The translations under genes were made by a program, and so were the position numbers. This document shows positions 1-9,312 of a stretch of DNA of 64,000 nt, one piece after another (within the stretch, counting starts at the first letter, position 1; each line of letters begins with the position of its first letter). The stretch spans positions 7,055,103-7,119,102 of the forward strand of contig NZ_CP012831.1 of NCBI RefSeq assembly GCF_001307275.1, written 5' to 3'. The notes under the pieces were generated by a model. It was given only the letters and a program-made list of their open reading frames with translations. It did no database searches and was not told where the DNA came from. The stretch is from Pseudomonas fluorescens. Lineage in GTDB: Bacteria; Pseudomonadota; Gammaproteobacteria; Pseudomonadales; Pseudomonadaceae.

Positions 1-43
1 GGTGAGCATTTTCGTGACAGGTGGCAACACGGTACCCGCCGAT

Positions 44-1684
44 TCAACCAACAGTTTCGACCGGCGAACTGCTTGCCCGGCGAGCCATTGCATCTTCACG
101 AATCAGGTCGGCGGCTTTCACACCAATCATGATGGACGGCGCATTGGTGTTGCCCGACGTGATGAATGGCATGATCGAGGCATCCACCACCCGCAGACGC
201 TCGATACCACGGACACGCAGTCGTTCGTCCACCACCGCCATGGCGTCGTTACCCATCTTGCAGGTGCCGCCCTGGTGGTGGGCCGAGTTGCCGGTTTCGA
301 CCAGATAGTTGTAGATATCTTCATCGGTACGAATGTGGAGCCCCGGCAATTCTTCCGAAACCACGCGAGACTTGATGGGTTCGCTGTTCATGATTTTGCG
401 TATCCAGCGCACACCACTGATCACCGCATTGACGTCGTAATCGCTGCTCAGGAAATTTGGCGTGTAATCGGCCGGGTCAGACGGGTTGGTTGAGCGCAGC
501 GTCACTGTTCCCGTGGTGCTGGGACGCAACTGATAGACCGACACACCGAGCCCGGGATGCCTTTCAACGTCAACCGTGCCATCGGGAAAGTATTGAAAGG
601 TCATGGGCCGAAAGCTGATTTGGAGATCAGCGTAGTCCTCGTCCGGGCTACTTTTAACAAACGCCGCGACCTGGGAAGAGCCAAGGGCAAGATACCCTTT
701 GCGGGTCATCAGGTAACGGAAGCCTTCCCAGTACTTGCGCAGGCCTACAAGGTTGGCGTTGTACGAACTGTCTGGGGTGCAACGGAAGGCTGTGTGAATA
801 TAAAAATGATCCTGCAGGTTTTGCCCTACTCCTGGGGAATTCAGAACTTCGGGAATTGCGTGTTTTTCCAGTTCAGCCCTTGGGCCGATGCCAGACAACA
901 TCAGCATCTGTGGGGTCTTCAGCGAGCCTGCTGACAGAATCACTTCGCGCGCCGCATAGATACGCTCCAAACGGCCACTCTTCAAAACCTCTATACCGAC
1001 AGCGGTACGCCCCTCGAATAAAACGCGCTGCAGCTCGCATCCGGTTCGAACCGTCAGGTTCGGCCGTTCAATGACAGGCTCGATAAATGCCCGGTAAGTC
1101 GACATCCGTTGCCCGTCTTGGATGTTGTGTTGCATGAAACCTACGCCATCGTGCAAGGCGCCATTCATGTCCTCGGTCACCGGGATACCGATACGGTTAG
1201 CGGCTTCTATAAAATCGTAGCTACTCTTTTCTTTAACGACCGGATCACTGATCCATAGTGGACCATTCGCTCCGCGATATTCATCGCCGCCCCGCTCAAA
1301 GTGCTCCATCTTTTTGAAATACGGCAAGACATCTTCATACCCCCAGCCTGGGTTGCCCAAGGCACGCCAGCCGTCAAAATCCTTTTGGTGACCTCGGATG
1401 AATACCATGCCGTTGATGGAGCTGGATCCACCGAGCAATTTGCCCCTAGGCCAGTACATCCGACGCCCTTGAAGCTTCTCCATTGGCGAGGTGCGGAAAT
1501 TCCAGTTCAATGACTTATTGAAATAGAGCTTGCCCATTCCCGCGGGCGTATTGACCCAGAAACGATCTGAAGCAGGTCCCGCCTCAATAAGCAGGACGTT
1601 GTTCCGGGGATCGTCAGACAAACCGCGCGCAACCGGGCAGCCCGAAGAACCGGCACCGACAACGATGTAATCATAAATCTGCAT
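44..1684 (-). CDS. GMC-family FAD-dependent oxidoreductase (choline dehydrogenase-like)
   Basis: The 546-residue protein begins with an FAD-binding Rossmann motif (VVGAGSSG, about residues 8-15). Near the C-terminus it has the GMC active-site pair: HHQGGTCKMG at about 469 (His) and NTNAPS at about 512 (Asn). The length and both motifs fit the choline dehydrogenase/alcohol dehydrogenase group of flavoproteins, which oxidise an alcohol to an aldehyde or ketone. An upstream extension to 1741 is open, but the ATG at 1684 has a GGAGGAG ribosome site and starts right at the FAD domain. The gene follows the NADP-binding protein gene by 16 bases on the same strand, so the two are probably co-transcribed. 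The substrate cannot be read from the sequence. Confidence 0.9.
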   Translation of the reverse strand: MQIYDYIVVGAGSSGCPVARGLSDDPRNNVLLIEAGPASDRFWVNTPAGMGKLYFNKSLNWNFRTSPMEKLQGRRMYWPRGKLLGGSSSINGMVFIRGHQKDFDGWRALGNPGWGYEDVLPYFKKMEHFERGGDEYRGANGPLWISDPVVKEKSSYDFIEAANRIGIPVTEDMNGALHDGVGFMQHNIQDGQRMSTYRAFIEPVIERPNLTVRTGCELQRVLFEGRTAVGIEVLKSGRLERIYAAREVILSAGSLKTPQMLMLSGIGPRAELEKHAIPEVLNSPGVGQNLQDHFYIHTAFRCTPDSSYNANLVGLRKYWEGFRYLMTRKGYLALGSSQVAAFVKSSPDEDYADLQISFRPMTFQYFPDGTVDVERHPGLGVSVYQLRPSTTGTVTLRSTNPSDPADYTPNFLSSDYDVNAVISGVRWIRKIMNSEPIKSRVVSEELPGLHIRTDEDIYNYLVETGNSAHHQGGTCKMGNDAMAVVDERLRVRGIERLRVVDASIMPFITSGNTNAPSIMIGVKAADLIREDAMARRASSSPVETVG

Positions 1685-1700
1685 GTACCCGCTCCTCCCG

Positions 1701-2375
1701 CTATTTCCCGACGCGGGAAGTGCCTTTGAACAACCGGTCAAAACGCTCGAAGCGATAAGCCCATTCGGGCCCCTGGTCCGTTTCGTAAGCCAACACTGCG
1801 GAGAGCATCGCGAAAGGCTCTATATAACGGGCGACCTTCAGAGCCCCAGCGTCCACCGGATCAAAGCCCACCTGACTGATAAGATCCGAAACTGTGGCTT
1901 TACTGGCTTCGTCCTCGCCACAGAAGATCAAACTGGGACGTAGCACCTCTCCCCTGGCCGCGAATACATCGAACAAAACTTCGCTGGGTGTCGACTGGAA
2001 GGCCGCAACGACATGCGCCTCAGGAATCATCTGTGCCAGCGTTTCCGCACCGGAAATCGTATGGCCGATGACAAGCTCGGTGTCTTCTGCGTTTAAAGGA
2101 TTGCAGCAGGTCACGACGATTTTGCCGCTCAAGTCATCCACCTGGCTGAGGACGTCAGGCACTTGAAGCCAATGCACGGCCAAGAGGACCAAGTCAGCGT
2201 TGAATGCCGCCTCTGCCGGCGTGCTGGCCTGTGCATTCTTGCCTGCCGATGCAGCCAGATCGGCAAGTTTCTGCTGATTACGCGAGTAACTGAAGGAAAC
2301 CTCATGGCCAACCCTGGCAAACATGGTGCCCAGATGACTGCCCATTCGGCCGGAGCCAAGAATTCCGATTTTCAT
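1701..2375 (-). CDS. NADP-binding protein of the F420-dependent NADP reductase family
   Basis: This 224-residue protein starts with a dinucleotide-binding motif (GILGSGRMGSHLG, residues 4-16) and stays in the single-domain form typical of F420:NADP oxidoreductase-like proteins (NADP_Rossmann, often annotated NAD(P)-binding protein). Pseudomonads are not known to rely on F420, so many bacterial members of this family probably use another partner; the actual reaction is unknown. It has no signal peptide, unlike its relative at 62728-63444. The ATG follows an AGAGG ribosome site. It leads a likely two-gene unit with the GMC oxidoreductase and is divergent from a LysR gene that probably controls it. 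Confidence 0.8.
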   Translation of the reverse strand: MKIGILGSGRMGSHLGTMFARVGHEVSFSYSRNQQKLADLAASAGKNAQASTPAEAAFNADLVLLAVHWLQVPDVLSQVDDLSGKIVVTCCNPLNAEDTELVIGHTISGAETLAQMIPEAHVVAAFQSTPSEVLFDVFAARGEVLRPSLIFCGEDEASKATVSDLISQVGFDPVDAGALKVARYIEPFAMLSAVLAYETDQGPEWAYRFERFDRLFKGTSRVGK

Positions 2376-2453
2376 GAAAGGCCTCTTGTTATTTTTTGGA
2401 TTAAAAACACGGATGGCGTTCGGGTGAAAGGCTCGACGGCGAATAGAGGTATG

Positions 2454-2465
2454 ATCAAAATTGAT
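2454..2465. promoter_or_regulatory. inverted repeat in divergent LysR promoter region
   Basis: ATCAA-AA-TTGAT is a perfect 5-base inverted repeat with a 2-base spacer. It lies in the 189-base gap between the divergent NADP-binding protein and LysR genes, where a LysR regulator would be expected to bind. The match to a LysR site is only by position and symmetry. Confidence 0.35.
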
Positions 2466-2564
2466 TAATCCCCTCCACGATTGTCATGGCCGGCTCATGA
2501 ACATAGATCCTTGGAGCGGGCGCTTGAGCTGATACAGTATTCGCCCCCACGTAGAGAATGATGA

Positions 2565-3458
2565 ATGGCAAAGGAACACTACAGCGACCTGCTCGCGCTC
2601 ATTGCAGTTGCACGAGAGCAAAGTTTCACGCGGGCGGCCTCCCAGCTGGGAATCTCTCAATCGATGCTCAGTCATAGCATCCAGAGATTGGAGGCTCGGG
2701 TCGGCGTACGTCTTCTCACTCGGACGACCCGTAGCGTATCCGTCACCGAGGCCGGTGAACGTCTGCTCAATACCGTTGAACCGCGATTGAGGGAAATCGA
2801 GACCGAACTGATCGCCGTGGCTGAATTTGGCGACACCCCCGCCGGCAACATTCGCATCACGGCAACCGATCATGTCATCGAAACTGTGCTTTGGCCGAAA
2901 TTGGCGCAAGCCCTGCCGAAATACCCACAAATAAGTGTAGAAGTCGTTATCGACTATGGCTTGACGGACATCGTGGCCGACCATTTCGACTTTGGCATCC
3001 GGCTCGGGGACGGGTTGGCAAACGGGATCGAAGCAGTTCGTATAGCTCCCGACATGCGTTTTGTGATAGTGGGCGCGCCGTCCTACATGGAGTCTCGTGC
3101 CATGCCGACCAGACCTCAAGACCTCATGGAACATGAATGTATAAATATGCGCCTGCCAACACGTGGCGGCCTGTACGCGTGGGAGCTGGAAAAGGACGGC
3201 CAGGAAATCAATACGAGAGTCAAAGGCAGGCTCGTATTCAATGGCATCAATCAGATTTTGGATGCCGCTGTATCGGGTTTCGGACTGGCCTATGTTCCCG
3301 AGGACATCGCCCAGCCCCATCTGGTTGATGGCACCCTGGTCCCTGTCATGGAAGCCTGGTGGAGAACATTCCCGGGGCTGCACCTTTATTACTCCAGCGA
3401 GCGCGAGAAGTCTCGGGCGATGCAGGTTCTAATCGATGAGTTACGGCACCCCGAATAG
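2565..3458 (+). CDS. LysR-family transcriptional regulator
   Basis: The 297-residue protein has an N-terminal winged helix-turn-helix (residues 5-63, including SFTRAASQLGISQSMLSHS) followed by a LysR effector-binding domain to the end. The sequence style (AREQSFTRAA, RTTRSVSVTEAGERLL, late YYSSEREKSR) is that of the CrgA/AaeR-like subgroup. The same subgroup recurs at 7211-8116 and 58261-59148 in this window. It is divergent from the oxidoreductase pair at 44-2375, the usual arrangement of a LysR gene with its target. The ATG at 2565 is the first good start; I see no strong ribosome site. Confidence 0.92.
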   Translation: MAKEHYSDLLALIAVAREQSFTRAASQLGISQSMLSHSIQRLEARVGVRLLTRTTRSVSVTEAGERLLNTVEPRLREIETELIAVAEFGDTPAGNIRITATDHVIETVLWPKLAQALPKYPQISVEVVIDYGLTDIVADHFDFGIRLGDGLANGIEAVRIAPDMRFVIVGAPSYMESRAMPTRPQDLMEHECINMRLPTRGGLYAWELEKDGQEINTRVKGRLVFNGINQILDAAVSGFGLAYVPEDIAQPHLVDGTLVPVMEAWWRTFPGLHLYYSSEREKSRAMQVLIDELRHPE

Positions 3459-3710
3459 TCAACGGTGCTCTGAGCCCTTCCTTTTTCGCATCTGAATTAT
3501 TCGCCATCATTCATAGGCGCTTTCGGATTTCAGATCATTACAGATCATCCTTAGCCCCCTATCATTTCGCCTCAAGCAAGTCGCGATGAGACAGTGTCCC
3601 ATCGCCCGCTGGGGTCGATCCCTGGTTATTTTTCCTTTCATTATTCGTCCATTCGCCCAGCGCCCTAGTTGTCGAGGGCGTCATGTATTGGCTATTTCAC
3701 AGGAACACCG

Positions 3711-4904
3711 ATGACTACCTCAACTTTGAATACGGCCCAGATTGACAGCCGGATCTGGAGCGCCGTGGGGTCTTTGACACTCTGCGTCGCTCTGCTGATC
3801 GCCGCAGAATTCATGCCAGTGAGTCTCCTGACGCCCATCGCCAACGACCTTCACACCTCACAAGGCATGGCTGGCCAGGCCATTTCCATTTCCGGCTTCT
3901 TTGCGGTGGTGGCAAGTCTTTGCATTGCCTCTATCGCCGGACGCTTCGATCGACGTCATGTCCTGGTCTCGATGACCCTGCTGATGCTCATTTCGCTGGT
4001 GGTCATCGCTTTGGCGCCGGGCTTCACTTGGTTGATGATCGCCAGAGCTTTTCTAGGCGTCGCAATCGGTGGTTTCTGGGCATTGTCCACCGCCACTGTG
4101 CTTCGGATAGTCCCGGAGGAGGCTGTGCCCAAAGCCTTGGGCATGATCTATATGGGCCACTCAGTGGCCGCTGCGTTTGCCGCACCCATTGGGGCCTATG
4201 TGGGAGGTCATCTGGGGTGGCGCTTTGTGTTCGCGGCGCTTGTACCGATTGTCATCATTAACGTGATCTGGCAATACAAAAGCTTGCCCGCAATGCAGCC
4301 AGAAAAAACCATTCCCCTTTCCAGGCTGTTCGGGGTGCTGAAACGTCGGAACGTCATGTTCGGTCTGCTGGCCGCCATGCTGACGTTTGGTGGTACATTC
4401 ACCGCTTTCACTTATTTGCGGCCATTTCTCGAACAGGTTACTGGCGTCGACTCCACTCAACTGTCGGTTTTATTGTTGAGCCTGGGCATAGCCGGTTTCG
4501 GTGGTACGTACATCGTCAGCCGACTGCTGGAAAAACAATTCCTCTTCCAATTGTTGCGCTGGCTTCCGGTGGCGTTGGCTGTCATGACGGTGGCTCTGGC
4601 CGAGTTGGGCTACAGTTTCGCAGCCGCCGCCATCATGATGTTTGCCTGGGGGATGTTGTACTCGGCCATCCCAGTATGCTGGTCGACCTGGCTCGCCAAA
4701 GAGGTAAGCGATGAGCCCGAAACTGGCGGTGGACTGATGGTTGCAGCTATCCAGATGGCGATCATGGTCGGAGGCGCTTTCGGTGGCAGCTTGCTGGATC
4801 ATGTATCGGTAACAGCCCCGCTGATTGGCGGCAGCGTATTGCTCATCCTGGCAGCGCTAGTCGTTGGGAATGGCGGGCGGCTTACCCAGTCCACGCCCGC
4901 CTGA
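3711..4904 (+). CDS. MFS transporter, drug/nucleoside efflux-like (DHA1 type)
   Basis: A 397-residue polytopic inner-membrane protein with about 12 hydrophobic segments. It shows the MFS loop motif between helices 2 and 3 (AGRFDRRHVL) and the helix 5 region (GHSVAAAFAAPIGAYVG) common in drug:proton antiporters. It resembles the AraJ/NepI group of exporters. The frame is open from 3669 with a TTG, but the ATG at 3711 is preceded by AGGAA and starts a normal MFS N-terminus, so 3711 is preferred. It stands between the upstream LysR gene and a convergent LysR gene. The substrate is not evident. Confidence 0.88.
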   Translation: MTTSTLNTAQIDSRIWSAVGSLTLCVALLIAAEFMPVSLLTPIANDLHTSQGMAGQAISISGFFAVVASLCIASIAGRFDRRHVLVSMTLLMLISLVVIALAPGFTWLMIARAFLGVAIGGFWALSTATVLRIVPEEAVPKALGMIYMGHSVAAAFAAPIGAYVGGHLGWRFVFAALVPIVIINVIWQYKSLPAMQPEKTIPLSRLFGVLKRRNVMFGLLAAMLTFGGTFTAFTYLRPFLEQVTGVDSTQLSVLLLSLGIAGFGGTYIVSRLLEKQFLFQLLRWLPVALAVMTVALAELGYSFAAAAIMMFAWGMLYSAIPVCWSTWLAKEVSDEPETGGGLMVAAIQMAIMVGGAFGGSLLDHVSVTAPLIGGSVLLILAALVVGNGGRLTQSTPA

Positions 4905-4939
4905 TAGCCTCTTGTGCCCAAGCCGTCGCTATGCATCCG

Positions 4940-5842
4940 CTACCTCAATAACAGCGGTGCATCGTCTTTAAGCACGTTCAGCAGTACTTGCGCCGCCGGC
5001 GACAAATAGGCGCCGGTTCGCACGAAAACGACAATCGTGCGTTTCATTGTTGTTTCCTTGAGCTTGATCTCCCGAAGGTGCGTCACACCCTTTACGTCTT
5101 CGAGAGTCTCCCGGGCCAGAAAACTGAGCAGGTTGGTTTCACCAATCAGGCGCGGCAGCAAGGAGATCGAAGTCGTTTCGATCTGCACTTGAGGCAAAGG
5201 CAGGTCTCTGGACTGAAACGCATTGTCTATCCAGCGTCGGGCCGGCACGGCGGTGGCCGGCAGCACCCAACGGTACTGGCACAAATCGCGCAACTCATAA
5301 CCTGCGCTAAACAGCGGGTGGTTGCGGCTGGCGACCACTACCGCCTCATCGTCAAACAACGCATGAAATTCCAACAAAGGATCTGCTTCGTACTGCGGGC
5401 AGATCACCATGTCCAGCCGCCCGGAAAAAAGTGATTCGCGCAGTAAATCGTCCTGCCCAATCACCAGGTTCAAGGTGATCTGCGGCGCACGTGAAAGCAG
5501 AGTCGCGGTCAGGTGCGGGAGTAGGTGATCAGCCATGGAAGCAGCGCAGCCCAGGCGAATATTGCCCATCACCCCGTTGGCAACATCACGTATCTCTCGC
5601 TGGGTTTCGGCAACGCTCTGCTGTAGCTGTTTGCCACGCACCTTCAGCAACTCCCCCACTGCCGTCAGCTTGATCCGACGCCCGTCGCGTTCGAACAGCC
5701 GGGCACCTAGAGACTCCTCAAGTCGTTGGATGCTTTTAGTCAGCGCCGGCTGACTGCGGTTGAGCTTTTGTGCGGCCCTGCCCAGATGGCCCAGCTCGGC
5801 GATGACTTCAAAATAGGCAAGGTCACGCAGGTCCATATTCAT
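4940..5842 (-). CDS. LysR-family transcriptional regulator
   Basis: The 300-residue protein has a typical LysR helix-turn-helix (LGRAAQKLNRSQPALTKSIQ, within residues 15-40) and an effector-binding domain. It is divergent from the AbrB-family membrane protein gene at 5966, which is the likely target. Start choice is uncertain between ATG codons at 5842 and 5836; neither has a strong ribosome site, and family members usually begin at the MDLRDL of the later one. It belongs to a different LysR subgroup (GbpR-like) from the neighbouring regulators at 2565 and 7211. Confidence 0.9.
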   Translation of the reverse strand: MNMDLRDLAYFEVIAELGHLGRAAQKLNRSQPALTKSIQRLEESLGARLFERDGRRIKLTAVGELLKVRGKQLQQSVAETQREIRDVANGVMGNIRLGCAASMADHLLPHLTATLLSRAPQITLNLVIGQDDLLRESLFSGRLDMVICPQYEADPLLEFHALFDDEAVVVASRNHPLFSAGYELRDLCQYRWVLPATAVPARRWIDNAFQSRDLPLPQVQIETTSISLLPRLIGETNLLSFLARETLEDVKGVTHLREIKLKETTMKRTIVVFVRTGAYLSPAAQVLLNVLKDDAPLLLR

Positions 5843-5852
5843 CAACCAAAGT

Positions 5853-5911
5853 TATCAATCAATCGATATTAGAAAATAGACTTTATCAAACACGCTATCA
5901 ATAATTATCAG
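5853..5911. promoter_or_regulatory. cluster of TATCAA direct repeats between LysR and AbrB-family genes
   Basis: TATCAA occurs at 5853, 5884 and 5896, and TATCAG at 5906, all in the 120-base gap between the divergent LysR gene and the membrane protein gene. The repeat density in an AT-rich shared promoter suggests regulator binding sites. Confidence 0.35.
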
Positions 5912-5965
5912 CACATCGATAGCGATGCCACGCCCTCAAGGCGACCAGCGATTGGAGCACGACTC

Positions 5966-7048
5966 TTGTCTTCTTCTGCCAGATTTTCTCTACATGCCTA
6001 CCCCGCGCCATTCAAATGGTTGGCGCTTGCGCTAGTGGCTGGAGCAGCCGGTCAGTTGCTGAAGTTTCTAGGGGTGCCAGCCGGCCAGTTCCTGGGGCCG
6101 ATGATGGTCGCCATCGTGTTTGGAACGTTCGGTGCGGGTATACAGCTCCATCCCTACGCCTTCAAGCTGGGCCAAGGTTGTGTTGGCATTCTGGCGGCCC
6201 ATTCCATGACGCTGGCAGTGCTTCTCTCGATAGCCCAGTCCTGGCCGATGATGCTGCTGGCAACCGCCGCAACGGTTTGCCTCAGTGCTCTGGTCGGACT
6301 AGCCTTGGTATGGGCAGGCATTCCGGCCAGCACCGCCGCATGGGGAACGGCTCCAGGCGCTGCCTCGGCGATGGTCTCGATGGCGGATGAGTACGGTGCC
6401 GATTCGCGAGTAGTCGCCACCATGCAATACGTACGAGTCGTGTGCGTGGTGATGATCGGCGCACTGGTGAGCCACTGGGTCGGGGCACCGACAGGCGGCG
6501 AAACGCACGTGACAAACGTCGAGCCGCAGAGCTTCGGACTACTTAATCTAGGCCTGACCATCGCCACGCTGCTTGCTGGTGTTGCACTGGGCAATCGAGT
6601 GCCCGCCGGGGCGCTGCTGATGCCGTTGCTGCTGGGTGGCGCCTTGCAAATCAGCGGCCTGTTGCACATCGCGCTGCCCGACTGGCTCCTCGCTACTGCT
6701 TATGGCGCACTGGGTTGCTACGTCGGCTTGCGCTTTGACCGCCCAACGATTGGGTACGTCTGGCGGCGCCTGCCGGCGATGATAATGGGTGCCACGCTTT
6801 TGATCGCGCTGTGCGCATTATCTGCCTGGCTATTGGCAACAATATCGGACAGGGATTTCCTCTCGATTTACCTGGCCACCAGCCCGGGCGGGCTCGACAC
6901 GATGGCGATCATCGCGGTGGACACGCATTCCGACGTGGGACTGGTGCTGGCAATGCAGACCCTGCGATTGTTTGCGGTCATCCTGACAGGGGCTTTTGTG
7001 GCACGGCTGATCATTCGCTTGTCTGAGCACCGCCAGATAACGTCATAG
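5966..7048 (+). CDS. AbrB-family integral membrane protein
   Basis: The 360-residue hydrophobic protein has two similar halves of repeated glycine-rich transmembrane segments (for example GVPAGQFLGPMMVAIVFG early and VPAGALLMPLLLGGALQISG late). That is the pattern of the AbrB family (PF05145), often mislabelled ammonia monooxygenase or AbrB duplication. No reaction has been firmly assigned to the family; some members are described as transport-related. The start is a TTG with a GGAG about eight bases upstream; no in-frame ATG lies near the N-terminus. It is divergent from the LysR gene at 4940-5842. Confidence 0.82.
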   Translation: MSSSARFSLHAYPAPFKWLALALVAGAAGQLLKFLGVPAGQFLGPMMVAIVFGTFGAGIQLHPYAFKLGQGCVGILAAHSMTLAVLLSIAQSWPMMLLATAATVCLSALVGLALVWAGIPASTAAWGTAPGAASAMVSMADEYGADSRVVATMQYVRVVCVVMIGALVSHWVGAPTGGETHVTNVEPQSFGLLNLGLTIATLLAGVALGNRVPAGALLMPLLLGGALQISGLLHIALPDWLLATAYGALGCYVGLRFDRPTIGYVWRRLPAMIMGATLLIALCALSAWLLATISDRDFLSIYLATSPGGLDTMAIIAVDTHSDVGLVLAMQTLRLFAVILTGAFVARLIIRLSEHRQITS

Positions 7049-7210
7049 GCTTAAGCCACACCGCAAATGTCCGCATGCCCGAGGGCTGGCTTCTCCTACT
7101 CGGCAACACTTCCCTGTCGCTCACCATCGCTAGCAAACTCCTCCGTAAACTCTACGCACCACGCACCGGAATGTTATTGTTCATGCGCACTCACGAAGAT
7201 CATTCAAGCC

Positions 7211-8116
7211 ATGCAAGATGACATCCTTAAGCAATCCTTTGGTGGGTTGATGGCCTTTATTGCCGTCGCCCGGGAAAAGAGTTTTACTCGAGCAGCAGCA
7301 CATCTAGGCCTGTCTCAATCCGCGGTCAGCCATGCCGTCAGCTCACTGGAGCGAAATCTGGGCACGCGCTTGCTTGCGCGCAACTCCCGCTCAGTCTCGC
7401 CAACGGAAGCCGGTGAACGGTTACTGGCAACTGTCGGTCCCCGCTTCGAAGAGATCGACGCTGAATTACTGGCGTTGTCAGAGCTGGGCGAAAGCCCAAC
7501 CGGGACCGTACGCATCACCGCATCGGATCACGCCATCCGATCGATCATCTCCCCAAAGTTGAAGAAATTCCTGCCGAAGTACCCTGGAATAAAAGTCGAG
7601 CTGTTCGCGGACAATGGGCTTATCGACATCGCAGCAGATCGTTTCGATGCGGGCGTCCGATTGGGTGAGGCGATAGCCCAGGACATGATCGCCGTACGCA
7701 TCGGTCCTGACATGCGATTCACCGCAGTAGCGACCAGGCGCTACTTCGCCAGCAGCCCTGAACCAGAGACGCCCGAAGACTTGATGCAGCACAATTGCAT
7801 AAACCTGCGTCTTCCTACCCATGGTGGATTGTGGCCTTGGGAGTTCGGGGAAGATGGCCGGCAGTTGAACATGCGGGTTGATGGTCAGCTGATTTACAAC
7901 AGTATTTATGATTGCCTTGATGCAGCCATTGCAGGCTTGGGTATCGCTTATGTACCTGAAGACATCGCTGAGCCCTATGTCAAGGCTGGCCACCTGATTC
8001 CGGTACTGAAAGACTGGTGCCCGCTGTGGACAGGACTTCATCTCTATTACCCAAGCCGTCGGCAACCCTCCGGGGCTATGGCTTTATTAATCGCCGCGTT
8101 GCGCCACGAGTCATGA
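7211..8116 (+). CDS. LysR-family transcriptional regulator
   Basis: A 301-residue LysR protein with the helix-turn-helix in residues 10-65 (SFTRAAAHLGLSQSAVSHAV) and an effector domain ending in a YYPSRRQPSGAMALL region. It is clearly related to the LysR proteins at 2565 and 58261. The frame is open back to 7067, but that upstream part has no LysR character and the ATG at 7211 begins the family sequence. It is convergent with the exported hydrolase gene downstream and follows the AbrB-family gene on the same strand, so its target is less obvious than for the divergent LysR genes. Confidence 0.92.
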   Translation: MQDDILKQSFGGLMAFIAVAREKSFTRAAAHLGLSQSAVSHAVSSLERNLGTRLLARNSRSVSPTEAGERLLATVGPRFEEIDAELLALSELGESPTGTVRITASDHAIRSIISPKLKKFLPKYPGIKVELFADNGLIDIAADRFDAGVRLGEAIAQDMIAVRIGPDMRFTAVATRRYFASSPEPETPEDLMQHNCINLRLPTHGGLWPWEFGEDGRQLNMRVDGQLIYNSIYDCLDAAIAGLGIAYVPEDIAEPYVKAGHLIPVLKDWCPLWTGLHLYYPSRRQPSGAMALLIAALRHES

Positions 8117-8120
8117 CAGA

Positions 8121-8150
8121 AAAAAAAGGCCCTGCACAGCGTACAGGGCC
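8121..8150 (-). terminator. intrinsic terminator, minus strand
   Basis: GGCCCTG (8128-8134) pairs with CAGGGCC (8144-8150) around a 9-base loop. On the minus strand the hairpin is followed by a run of seven to eight T residues. It would end transcription of the hydrolase gene, whose stop lies about 130 bases upstream. Confidence 0.75.
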
Positions 8151-8283
8151 CGAAAGAGCCATGAAGACTCAAGGGATGAACGTTCCACCAAGGGCAAGTC
8201 GAGCGATGCGCACTACGACCTACGTTCAGACTTGAAGCCACAACATCCTATGCAAACCGGGCAGTTGCGGCTTCAAAGATGGG

Positions 8284-9312
8284 TTACTTCAGGTTGGTTC
8301 GGAAGAAAGAAGTCAGCTTGTCGAACGGAATCAGGTTCACCCGATCATACAAGTCCACGTGGCCCGCGCCTGGCACGATGAACAACTCCTTAGGCTCACC
8401 CGCCAGCTTGAAGGCTTCTTGGCTGAACTCCAGCGAGTGTGCTTCAGAGCCTGCGATGAACAGCATAGGACGAGGCGAAATCGACGCAATATCGTTGAAC
8501 GGATAGAAGTTCATGAACTTCACGTTGCTGGTCAGCGTTGGATGCGTCGTCACTTCAGGCGAAGACCCGGCCGGGGTGAACTCACCACGAGGCGTGCGAT
8601 AGAAATCGAAGAATTCGCGCTGGATGGGATGGGTGTTCGCGTCCAGTTTATGCACGGTACCGCCGGTGTACTTGGTTTCCCCACCCGTGAATTCTACATA
8701 ACGCTGCTCAGCCGCCTCTGCGATGATCTGCTTGCGCTGTTCAAGTGTTTGCGAGTGCTTGAGCGCGTCGCGGTTGGCTGCGCCCATGTCATACATACTG
8801 ACGGTGGCAATCGCCTTCATCCGAGGGTCGATTTTTGCCGCACTGATGACAAAACTGCCGCTACCACAGATGCCGAGAACGCCGATGCGGTTGCGATCGA
8901 TATACGACTGGGTTCCAAGGTAATCGACCGCTGCGCTGAACGCTTCGGAGTAAATATCCGGCGCCACGGCGTTACGCGGTTGCCCCTCGCTTTCGCCCCA
9001 AAACGATTGATCGATCGCAAGGGTCACAAAGCCTTGTTCAGCGAGTTTCTGAGCGTAAAGATTTGAGCTTTGCTCTTTGACCGCCCCCATCGGGTGGCCA
9101 ATGACAATCGCAGGGCTTTTGTTGGCCTTATTCAAATTTTTCGGGACATACAGGTTCCCGACGACTTTCATTCGGTACTGATTATTGAAGGATACCTTCT
9201 GCTCAGTCACCTTATCACTCTTGAAAAAGTTGTTCGCGCCGTTGGACATATCGGCTGCCACCGCGGTAAACGAACTAGCCAGCAGGGCCAGCGTAAAAAA
9301 TAATTTCTTCAT
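8284..9312 (-). CDS. exported alpha/beta hydrolase (YcjY/dienelactone hydrolase-like)
   Basis: The 342-residue protein has a clear Sec signal peptide (MKKLFFTLALLASSFTAVAA, cleavage near residue 20), so it should act in the periplasm. The hydrolase fold shows GHPMGAVKEQ for the oxyanion region and GICGSGSF at about residue 147. In that nucleophile elbow the residue is Cys, as in dienelactone hydrolases, not Ser. GAGHVDLYDR near the C-terminus supplies the histidine. The ATG at 9312 with AGGAA upstream is chosen because it begins the signal peptide; 14 further codons upstream are open. It stands alone, with its own terminator. The substrate is unknown. Confidence 0.85.
   Translation of the reverse strand: MKKLFFTLALLASSFTAVAADMSNGANNFFKSDKVTEQKVSFNNQYRMKVVGNLYVPKNLNKANKSPAIVIGHPMGAVKEQSSNLYAQKLAEQGFVTLAIDQSFWGESEGQPRNAVAPDIYSEAFSAAVDYLGTQSYIDRNRIGVLGICGSGSFVISAAKIDPRMKAIATVSMYDMGAANRDALKHSQTLEQRKQIIAEAAEQRYVEFTGGETKYTGGTVHKLDANTHPIQREFFDFYRTPRGEFTPAGSSPEVTTHPTLTSNVKFMNFYPFNDIASISPRPMLFIAGSEAHSLEFSQEAFKLAGEPKELFIVPGAGHVDLYDRVNLIPFDKLTSFFRTNLK

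Noticed and set aside
1..493. Plus-strand frame at the window start
   Set aside because: Antisense of the GMC oxidoreductase.
2484..3383. Long minus-strand frame opposite the LysR gene
   Set aside because: Shadow of a clear LysR gene; no domain features.
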